A stretch of 40,387 bases of DNA from Granulosicoccus sp. (GTDB taxonomy: Bacteria; Pseudomonadota; Gammaproteobacteria; Granulosicoccales; Granulosicoccaceae): contig JALZWO010000106.1 of NCBI GenBank assembly GCA_023300375.1, positions 1 to 40,387 of the forward strand, in the 5' to 3' direction. Position 1 is the stretch's first letter. Every line of letters starts with the position of its first letter. Both the position numbers and the translations under genes were made by a program. Below, in pieces: positions 34,381-40,387 of the stretch. Below the pieces are notes generated by a model. That model worked only from the letters and a program-made list of their open reading frames with translations. It was not told the DNA's origin and did not search any database.

Positions 34381-36080
34381 TCAAATGCTCCACCAGCAGG
34401 CACTGCTCGTGCGTTGTTGCGGGCTTGCTTCATTGATCGATGATACGGATAAGCTAGAGCTAAAACAAATGCACACAGCGGTAGCAAACTTTGCAACACC
34501 GCTAACGCGGCAATTGCACGTCTATCACCACCACCGAAACTGGTCACTAACTCTATCGCTAACGTTTGGTGTCGACCTGCGCCCAGCAACAAGGTTGGCA
34601 GGTACTGAGCAACACTCACAGCAATAGCTACTGCTGCGGCCTGACACAAAGGCTTAATCATTAGCGGCAAGCGAACACGAAAAAGAACACGAAAGTAGCC
34701 AGCGCCCAAGGTATGCGCAGCATGGTTCCAGTAGGGATCAAATTCCCGCCAGGCAACGGCAAGAATCAATACCACGTAAGGCATAGAGAACAGCCAGTGT
34801 GAGTAGACTACGGTGATCCATAACCCGTCGGCACCCGCCCAGTAAGCCATCGCTTGCCAACCAAATATCAAACTCACTTGCGGCACAAGCAGAGGCACAT
34901 ACCAAAGCCCATCCAGTTTGGGCGCATGACCAAGCCGTTCTAACTCTAGCCAAACCACCGTTGCCAACATAGCGAGTACCGCAACCGATAACGATATGCT
35001 TAAAGTGGATAACGCAGGGCTCAGTAAATCAGCACCCTCAGAGATCCAAGCATGTAACGACCACGTGCTTGGATACATATCTGGGAACCGCCAACGACGC
35101 GTCACACTCCAAATTAGTAACACCAACATGGAAGCGATGCTTAACACCACCATCAACACGACCACAACCTTGCCAAGAATACGGAATAATCTGGAGCCTT
35201 TACCACGAGCTCCGCTACGACGACGAGCACGCGCAACTCTCGACACTAAGCCCTCGAGCAAGCGTAAGCTTGCGAAACAAGCGGCCACCAGAACACACAA
35301 CAACAGCGCGCCCGCTGATGCCGCTGCCCGCGACCCCGGATCGTTGACCAGACTCATCAAGAAGACCGAGAACGTGGGAGGCGTTGACGGACCAAGCAAC
35401 AAGGCCATATCAACTACCGTCAGGTTGAACCCCATGATAATCAACAGCACCAGACGAATACGTGGGTATAGCCTGGGCAAGATTAGCCGGCTCCAACATC
35501 TAGCAGGTGAATAGCCCAGAGTTCGGCCAATTTTTAGCGATGCATCAACATTTAAATGAGACAGTTGCGCCGCCGCTGCCAAGATAAGAAATGGTACCTC
35601 CTTGATAACAAGACCCAATATCAATGACAGCCCCAAAGCATCTGGGACAATCCACGCATCAGGAGGTTTTGACCAACCCGTTAAGGACGGTGAAATCATT
35701 CTGACAACGGCACCACTAGGCGATATCAAAAACACCAACCCAACAGCGATGGCAGCATGTGGTACGGCGAGTAGTGGTGGCATCGCTGCGGAGAGCCAGC
35801 TCCACAAACGTGACCTGTGTAGAGACACAAGCGCAATGATACTTAACAACAACACAAGTGCCGTGGCACTTAAACCAGTAAACAAGGTAAGCAACACTGC
35901 GCGTGGAAAACGAGAATCACTGACTACGTCCAGAAAACCGTTGCCAGGCGCCAGAGTTGGCATATAGCCAAAAGCTGGCAGCACAGTACCTGCCATACCT
36001 AATGTTATAGGCACGACAAAAAGTATCAGCATGGCACCTGTCAGAAGTCGCAATAACGCACGACCAGACATCAATTGCAT
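34377..36080 (-). CDS. ynjC: ABC permease, fused dimer, YnjC-like
   Basis: A 567-residue inner-membrane protein with about 12 helices made of two binding-protein-dependent permease domains fused head to tail. EAA-loop-like text occurs in both: SLKIGRTLGYSPARCWSRLI in the first half and AAHTLGAGYFRVLFRVRLPL in the second. This fused arrangement is typical of iron, thiamine and YnjC-type importers. It should bind the YnjB-like protein on the periplasmic side and the YnjD-like ATPase inside. The next gene overlaps its stop by 4 nt. A second ATG at residue 4 is possible. The gap to the binding protein gene is 67 bp. Confidence 0.87.
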   Translation of the reverse strand: MQLMSGRALLRLLTGAMLILFVVPITLGMAGTVLPAFGYMPTLAPGNGFLDVVSDSRFPRAVLLTLFTGLSATALVLLLSIIALVSLHRSRLWSWLSAAMPPLLAVPHAAIAVGLVFLISPSGAVVRMISPSLTGWSKPPDAWIVPDALGLSLILGLVIKEVPFLILAAAAQLSHLNVDASLKIGRTLGYSPARCWSRLILPRLYPRIRLVLLIIMGFNLTVVDMALLLGPSTPPTFSVFLMSLVNDPGSRAAASAGALLLCVLVAACFASLRLLEGLVSRVARARRRSGARGKGSRLFRILGKVVVVLMVVLSIASMLVLLIWSVTRRWRFPDMYPSTWSLHAWISEGADLLSPALSTLSISLSVAVLAMLATVVWLELERLGHAPKLDGLWYVPLLVPQVSLIFGWQAMAYWAGADGLWITVVYSHWLFSMPYVVLILAVAWREFDPYWNHAAHTLGAGYFRVLFRVRLPLMIKPLCQAAAVAIAVSVAQYLPTLLLGAGRHQTLAIELVTSFGGGDRRAIAALAVLQSLLPLCAFVLALAYPYHRSMKQARNNARAVPAGGAFE

Positions 36081-36147
36081 GTGTGCAAACGCAACAGGAG
36101 TACCGCAGCAGGTTTGTCAGTGCTTACGCGCACAGAAGTAATTTGAT

Positions 36148-37377
36148 CTATTGCCCATAGCGCTCAATCCATGCCTGCTCTAAGGCGTTTGCCCATGAGG
36201 CATGCGGTTCAGGCAGTACGTTTCCATCACCTATAGGCAGCGCCCAGATACCGATATCTATCGCATCAAACAATGCACGATCTGAGTCATTTAACGCATT
36301 GACGTCAAGCACTGTGGGTTCACCCCAAAATTCCGGATCTGCCTTACGCGCTTGCGCCTCTGGAGACTGCAAGAAATTAGCAACCACCATTGCACCCGCC
36401 TTAGCGGTTGCATTCCAAGGGATGGTCACAAAATGCGTATTGCCTATAGTGCCGTTATCAAAAACATACGTGCGTGCAGAGTCTGGCAGCTGATTTTTTT
36501 TGACTGCCGCGGAGGCTTCGTTGGGATTGAATGATATGGCGATATCCAACTCACCATCGTCAAGCAGTTGGCGCGTCATCTCTGCACTGTTGGGCCACGT
36601 TTTACCCTTGCCTCGGAGCGCTGGATGGAGTTGATCAAGGTACGCCCATAGCGGCGCTGTTAACGCCTCGAAATCAGCTTGATCCACAGGCGCTGCTAGC
36701 ATGGCGGAGGATGCCTCGCTTGGACCCAGTAACTCAATCAGAAACTGCTTTACCAAGGTAGTGCCGTGAAAGGCAGGAGGTGCCGGGTATGAAAAACGAC
36801 CACCTGCCTCTACAAACGACAGTAGCTCAGCGGCTGATTTGGGTGGCGTGTCAGTAGTGGCAGAATCAACAATAAATACTAGCTGCGCTCCACCCCATGC
36901 CGCTTCCAAACCATCGACAGGCACTGAAAAATCATACTTTATGGCCTCTGATGATTGCAGCAGGCTCGCACTGGGAAGAGCCTCCGCGAACGCACCCCAA
37001 AGCAAGTCGTTCGATTTGAGAGAAGCAAAATTTTCACCATTGACCCACATGAGGTCAACGTTTCCATTTTCGTTGCGCCCTGCCAGTCGGGCCGCTTCTA
37101 ACTGACCCACTATTTCCGCAATATCACCTATCTTGACGTGCTCAAGCTTAACCCCATACTCATCGTTAATTCGACCAGCTGACCATTGCAAGTACTTGTT
37201 TATGTTGTCGCTTCCACCCCAAGCGTTGAAATACACTGTTTGCCCTCTTGCCTCCTCTAACACCGACTCCCAACAAGAATCTGGCTCAACTGATTGTGCT
37301 TGAACAACGGTAGTAGCCAGCACTGTTGTAAGAGCACACGCGCGAAATCCATTGAACAGAAAAGAATTTATATTCAT
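36148..37377 (-). CDS. ynjB: ABC transporter substrate-binding protein, YnjB-like
   Basis: A 409-residue exported protein with a signal peptide (FRACALTTVLATTVVQAQ, cleavage near residue 28). The mature N-terminus ARGQTVYFNAWGGSDNINKY and the later VDLMWVNGENFASLKSNDLL match the YnjB family of periplasmic binding proteins (type II fold). The ligand of YnjB is not established; thiamine-like and metal-related substrates have been suggested for related systems, and I do not assign one. I chose the ATG at 37377; an upstream TTG at 37407 would break the signal peptide. The gene heads a four-gene minus-strand operon (B, C, D, F order). Confidence 0.85.
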   Translation of the reverse strand: MNINSFLFNGFRACALTTVLATTVVQAQSVEPDSCWESVLEEARGQTVYFNAWGGSDNINKYLQWSAGRINDEYGVKLEHVKIGDIAEIVGQLEAARLAGRNENGNVDLMWVNGENFASLKSNDLLWGAFAEALPSASLLQSSEAIKYDFSVPVDGLEAAWGGAQLVFIVDSATTDTPPKSAAELLSFVEAGGRFSYPAPPAFHGTTLVKQFLIELLGPSEASSAMLAAPVDQADFEALTAPLWAYLDQLHPALRGKGKTWPNSAEMTRQLLDDGELDIAISFNPNEASAAVKKNQLPDSARTYVFDNGTIGNTHFVTIPWNATAKAGAMVVANFLQSPEAQARKADPEFWGEPTVLDVNALNDSDRALFDAIDIGIWALPIGDGNVLPEPHASWANALEQAWIERYGQ

Positions 37378-37521
37378 AAAGGGGGAGATAAAAAACAAGT
37401 TGAACAACTGTCATGCAGCCGCTGGATTTGAAGCTAGCATCTGAAAATCGCAGCCAGTGTCTACATATTCTGTAGCCATTGGCCAATCAAAGTTCAAAGG
37501 CTAGATTATGAGTTCTCTAGC

Positions 37522-37621
37522 AAATGCAGTACCGGAGGTATTGGATAGACTGCCACTGTTGCTTGATGCAACCGCACAAAGCCCAACCACGAGGCAATAT
37601 GATACACCCGGTACTGCATTT
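37522..37621. repeat. 100-bp element bounded by 14-bp perfect inverted repeats
   Basis: AAATGCAGTACCGG (37522-37535) and CCGGTACTGCATTT (37608-37621) are exact reverse complements separated by 72 bp. No target-site duplication is apparent, and the interior has no recognisable transposase or integrase. It could be a tiny non-autonomous element, an invertible segment or paired operator half-sites. A chance match of this size at this spacing is unlikely in a 40-kb window. Confidence 0.75.
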
Positions 37622-37761
37622 ATCGGAGCACCTTATGTTGTTGGAGCTGGCACCTCAGCAGGAAGGGCAATGAGAACCAAATTCGTCAAGCACCGTTGAT
37701 CCCACACCGTGCCTATAGGCAAAGCAACGTTCTCCGCACCTTTTCTGGCGTTTCACTCCAA

Positions 37762-37781
37762 TATAATATATGCAATATAAT
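37762..37781 (+). promoter_or_regulatory. Two perfect TATAAT boxes upstream of the sigma factor gene
   Basis: TATAAT occurs at 37762-37767 and 37776-37781 inside a direct repeat CAATATAAT (14-bp period). TTCACT at 37752-37757 could serve as a weak -35 for the second box at 18 bp spacing. These suit a housekeeping promoter for the sigma/anti-sigma operon, with a leader of about 130-140 nt. Confidence 0.35.
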
Positions 37782-37922
37782 GCCTTTCATGGCAAAGTAG
37801 CAACCATCAAGCAAGCAAATAGTAGTAAAAATCTACCAGTACGAACCCCATACTCTGCCAAACTTAGATAATCAGACGACAGCCCAATACCTTCTTCAGA
37901 CACCCACCATGCAAACATCCTG

Positions 37923-38516
37923 ATGAACCCCAGCGTCACAACCAAACCGCTGGATGATCTGAACAAACTCAACGAGCGCATCGCTGTGCTATTAATTGAG
38001 TGTGAATCAGGTAGTGAAACGGCACTCGAGGAGCTCTACAGATTAAGTTCAGCGCAACTCTACGGCGCGCTCATACGTATTCTCAGAATTGAGGCTGTAG
38101 CCGAGGAAGCATTGCAAGACACGTTCATCAACATCTGGCAAAACGCCGGAAAATTCAAACCCGCCTCCGGGACACCAATGGTGTGGCTTTACAGCATTGC
38201 TAGGCATCGAGCATTAGACATACTCCGCCAACGTCAGTCTCGGGAAAACCTCGAATCAGCTGACACTTCAGGATTGATTGAAGCAACACCAGATCTCTCC
38301 AAACCAGCCCACGAAATGAGTGAAGATGCAGCACTACTCATCGAGTGCTTGGAGACACTGCCAGAAGGTCCAAAATATTGCATCACCAAAGCCTACTGCG
38401 AAGGCTATTCCTACCGAGAGCTTGCGCAATTGTGTGACAAACCGGGTAACACCATAAAAAGCTGGCTGCGACGTGGCTTGTTATCTTTAAAGGAGTGTCT
38501 AGATGGCCACGCCTGA
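37923..38516 (+). CDS. ECF RNA polymerase sigma factor (sigma-70 family)
   Basis: A 197-residue ECF sigma factor. Region 2 is visible as ALEELYRLSSAQLYGALIRI and TFINIWQNAGKFKPASGTPM with YSIARHRALDILRQ. Region 4 is CLETLPEGPKYCITKAYCEG and YSYRELAQLCDKPGNTIKSW, a helix-turn-helix. ECF factors direct RNA polymerase to a small stress regulon. The anti-sigma gene overlaps its end by 14 nt, preceded by a strong AAAGGAG ribosome site (38489-38495). The DUF4331-like genes downstream on the same strand are probable regulon members. Confidence 0.93.
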   Translation: MNPSVTTKPLDDLNKLNERIAVLLIECESGSETALEELYRLSSAQLYGALIRILRIEAVAEEALQDTFINIWQNAGKFKPASGTPMVWLYSIARHRALDILRQRQSRENLESADTSGLIEATPDLSKPAHEMSEDAALLIECLETLPEGPKYCITKAYCEGYSYRELAQLCDKPGNTIKSWLRRGLLSLKECLDGHA

Positions 38517-39321
38517 AGAGCAATGGTGGAGTGTTCGCGCAGCTGAGTATCTGCTCGGAACCCTGACAAATGCAGACCACAAGCTGTTTGAAAAAATTCT
38601 CGAGCATGACACTGACCTTCAACTTGAAACTGCTCGCTGGGCGCAACGCTTAGCCGGTCTCAATGAGACCACAGAGGCTATTGTGCCAAACGAGCGTGTG
38701 TGGAAAAGCATCAGCCAGATTGTGCAGCAAGGTAATGGCCGTGAATTCCATCAGACCAACACTACATCTGGTCTAACTCAACTTGATGGGCCATCACATT
38801 CAACGAGTGGCTCAGCTGTTTCCGACTTGTCTGCTGAGCGTGTCAATCGAGCACCCACGACGCGCTCCACTCAATGGAAAATAGTCGCCGCTTTTTCAAC
38901 TGCGGCGAGCTTGGTACTTGGAGTTTTGTTGTTTCAAAGTAAATTTAGCCCTGATCCAACGGCCTTTAAAACAGACGGCGTGGCGGTTGTGCTCAGCGAT
39001 GACAGCGGCGTACCCTATTTCTTGATTGAAACTGATTACCTCAATGCCAAGGTTCGGGTAACCACACTGGCCCCACCTGAGCTGACAACTGATGACGCCT
39101 TTCAGCTTTGGCAAGCAATGCCAGATCGTTCCTCTGTCAGAGCCGTATCACGACTTCCTAAGCAGGTCGGATCGACAGCAATATTCGACGCTACCACATT
39201 GATTGAGGGTTCAGATCTCTTTGGCGTCAGTATTGAATCTATTGATGCCTCTACTTTAGAGGGGCCCCTCGGCCCCGTAGTTGCCCATGGCGATTTTTTA
39301 CAAACCCAACCTAGCGATTGA
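38503..39321 (+). CDS. RskA-like transmembrane anti-sigma factor
   Basis: A 272-residue protein. The N-terminal cytosolic part (about 1-60, WWSVRAAEYLLGTLTNADHK) should bind the sigma factor. It lacks the His/Cys zinc motif of ZAS-type anti-sigma factors. A single membrane helix (about 126-145, IVAAFSTAASLVLGVLLFQ) leads to a periplasmic RskA C-terminal domain (LAPPELTTDDAFQLWQAMPD; LFGVSIESID). RskA proteins release their sigma factor after regulated proteolysis. The 14-nt overlap with the sigma gene supports co-translation. A Ser/Thr-rich linker lies before the helix. Confidence 0.88.
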   Translation: MATPEEQWWSVRAAEYLLGTLTNADHKLFEKILEHDTDLQLETARWAQRLAGLNETTEAIVPNERVWKSISQIVQQGNGREFHQTNTTSGLTQLDGPSHSTSGSAVSDLSAERVNRAPTTRSTQWKIVAAFSTAASLVLGVLLFQSKFSPDPTAFKTDGVAVVLSDDSGVPYFLIETDYLNAKVRVTTLAPPELTTDDAFQLWQAMPDRSSVRAVSRLPKQVGSTAIFDATTLIEGSDLFGVSIESIDASTLEGPLGPVVAHGDFLQTQPSD

Positions 39322-39447
39322 TTAAACGTTCACAACCAAGCTCAAAGGACTGAGCATGGCTTGAAGGTTTTGCCGCAACCCTAGCGATCGACCGCTAGCT
39401 CTATTATCAAGCGTCGATTCGAATCCCAATATTGTGAAGCATTGCGT

Positions 39448-39475
39448 GCAACTTATTTGAGTATTGAGACGTATC
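39448..39475 (+). promoter_or_regulatory. Candidate ECF-type promoter before the DUF4331-like gene
   Basis: GCAAC (39448-39452), 17-bp spacer and CGTATC (39470-39475) resemble ECF -35 (AAC-containing) and -10 (CGT-type) elements. The position, 43 bp before the start of the DUF4331-like gene, is suitable. A looser match (GCAAC...CGTTTC, about 37724-37754) lies before the sigma gene but with 20-bp spacing, so autoregulation is only a possibility. Confidence 0.3.
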
Positions 39476-39517
39476 GCTCAGTGACGCACCAAACTACACT
39501 TAAAGCAGGAAATCTCA

Positions 39518-40138
39518 ATGACTCTCAAGAACCTCACTGCAACCGTTGGGCTGATCGCTAGCTCAGCTCTAGCGGTAACACTGACCACATCATCCAGCTT
39601 CGCAGCTGACCATGCAGAAGCACCAGACGCAACTGCGCAGCCCAGTGCTGATATTGCTGACTACTATGCATGGCATGCAGATGATCGACTCAATATGATC
39701 TTGACTTTCTCATCGCTTGGCGCTCCAGGTGCACCAGCAGACTTCGATGCTAGCCGTCTATACACATTTCATTTCGACACATCAGTACCTGCTGATGGGA
39801 TATCTGAAATGGAAATCTACGCACGCTTTGCACAAAATGCAGCTGGCCAGTGGGGCGTTCAGGTCACAGGCGCTGATACAGATGTCATTGAAGGCGGTGT
39901 AGAGACAATTCTGAACCAAGGCGACACCAGTGTTTGGGCCGGACTGGCAGACGATCCATTTTTCTTTGACCAGACAGGCTTTAGAGCAACGGTTGCTAGC
40001 GGCGATTTATCGTTCGACAATACGAATAACGATTTCGCGGGCACCAATGTCACTGCAATCGTAGTTCAGTTGCCTCTTACTACGATCATGGGCGCAGGCA
40101 CAGCACTGCAGACGTGGACAACCACTTCAACACTATAA
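39518..40138 (+). CDS. DUF4331-like exported protein
   Basis: A 206-residue protein with a signal peptide (cleavage after SSFA, near residue 29). The mature protein begins ADHAEAPDATAQPSADIADY, which matches the conserved start of DUF4331 proteins (D-H-x-E-A-P...A-D-I-x-D-x-Y). DDPFFFDQTGFRATV and NVTAIVVQLPLTTI are also family blocks. Full DUF4331 proteins are longer; this looks like a first half, with the next gene possibly supplying the second half. No enzymatic function is known. It is preceded by GCAGGA and by a possible ECF promoter. Confidence 0.8.
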   Translation: MTLKNLTATVGLIASSALAVTLTTSSSFAADHAEAPDATAQPSADIADYYAWHADDRLNMILTFSSLGAPGAPADFDASRLYTFHFDTSVPADGISEMEIYARFAQNAAGQWGVQVTGADTDVIEGGVETILNQGDTSVWAGLADDPFFFDQTGFRATVASGDLSFDNTNNDFAGTNVTAIVVQLPLTTIMGAGTALQTWTTTSTL

Positions 40139-40149
40139 GGGATACGACA

Positions 40150-40387
40150 ATGAAACATTCAGTTTACAAAACACTCGCTATCACCTTGCTCAGTAGTGTA
40201 CTCATTGCAGGTTGTTCTGACGATGATGACGACGATGGTGCTGGGACTGATACCGGTACTGGGACAGATACTGGAGGCGTTATACCAAACGACGTTTTTG
40301 CATTCAGCACTGATGCATTTGACTCGTATGCGCGCGTTGACAGAATGGGCATGCCTGCGATTGCGACAGCACTTATCGCCAGTGATG
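40150..40387 (+). CDS. DUF4331-like lipoprotein, N-terminal part (cut by window edge)
   Basis: The frame opens at the ATG at 40150 and runs to the window edge (79 codons). A lipoprotein signal ends LIAGC (Cys21), followed by an Asp-rich run and a Gly/Thr/Asp linker. Text near the edge, YARVDRMGMPAIATALI, resembles the second half of DUF4331 proteins. It starts 11 bp after the previous gene, so the two form one operon and perhaps a split DUF4331 pair. Ser at +2 suggests outer-membrane placement. The rest is outside the window. Confidence 0.7.
   Translation, partial: MKHSVYKTLAITLLSSVLIAGCSDDDDDDGAGTDTGTGTDTGGVIPNDVFAFSTDAFDSYARVDRMGMPAIATALIASD

Larger units (their letters stand above)
37378..37922. 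other. 545-bp intergenic region between divergent ynjB-like and sigma-factor genes
   Basis: No strongly supported gene is seen. A 63-residue open frame (37508-37699) has no recognisable content and overlaps the 14-bp inverted repeat element. Two TATAAT boxes lie at 37762-37781. The stretch should hold the promoters of both flanking operons. The region upstream of the sigma gene (37790-37922) is a long untranslated leader if the TATAAT boxes are used. Confidence 0.5.

Noticed and set aside
37508-37699. 63-residue frame in the ynjB-sigma gap
   Set aside because: No recognisable content and it runs through the 14-bp inverted repeats; probably not a gene.

Overview
The window looks like a chromosomal segment of a free-living, probably marine or aquatic gammaproteobacterium outside the Enterobacterales. 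The basis is the gene set: GlnK-AmtB beside a UbiK-type factor and ComM/YifB, a YnjB-C-D-F transporter operon, YaaA, a YceI lipoprotein, a bipartite RND pump and many outer-membrane-type lipoproteins. No rRNA, tRNA, CRISPR array, integrase, transposase or phage gene was seen. The species cannot be named from the sequence alone.

Layout. 1-308 is the N-terminal part of a cytochrome b561 (minus strand), diverging from a small unknown gene and a LolD/FtsX-type ABC exporter (368-4157). 4398-8866 holds a small basic unknown protein, a UMF1-type MFS transporter, a stand-alone PqiA-like membrane protein overlapping an AEC-family carrier, a small lipoprotein and a LysE-type exporter. 8874-11816 is a coupled minus-strand pair: an O-antigen-ligase-like polymerase with a long acidic tail, then a class V (cysteine-desulfurase-like) PLP enzyme. 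12089-17142 (minus) carries a small exported protein, ComM, a TrpE/TrpG (or PabB/PabA)-like pair and UbiK. The TrpE/G-like pair sits between ubiK and comM, which are near neighbours in related genomes.

17239-19195 is the nitrogen module: a candidate NtrC site, a candidate sigma-54 promoter, glnK, amtB and a strong bidirectional terminator. 19320-20779 (minus) encodes YaaA and a YceI lipoprotein. 20912-22908 is a two-gene unit whose products both look like degenerate J-domain proteins; the first also has a TM segment and a TerB-like region. 22946-27728 holds several poorly known envelope or small proteins around a threonine/serine dehydratase. 27884-32258 is an RND efflux pair without its own outer-membrane channel. 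32322-37377 (minus) is a lipoprotein and the ynjB-C-D-F-like ABC operon, with no ynjE-like gene between D and F. 37923-40387 is an ECF sigma factor, its RskA-like anti-sigma factor and two DUF4331-like exported proteins, the second cut by the window edge.

The least described parts are the degenerate J-domain pair, the ECF/DUF4331 locus with an isolated 14-bp inverted repeat upstream, the TrpE/G-like insertion, and the acidic-tailed polymerase coupled to a PLP enzyme. No single spectacular new system is evident. Function calls come from reading motifs by eye; no database search was run.
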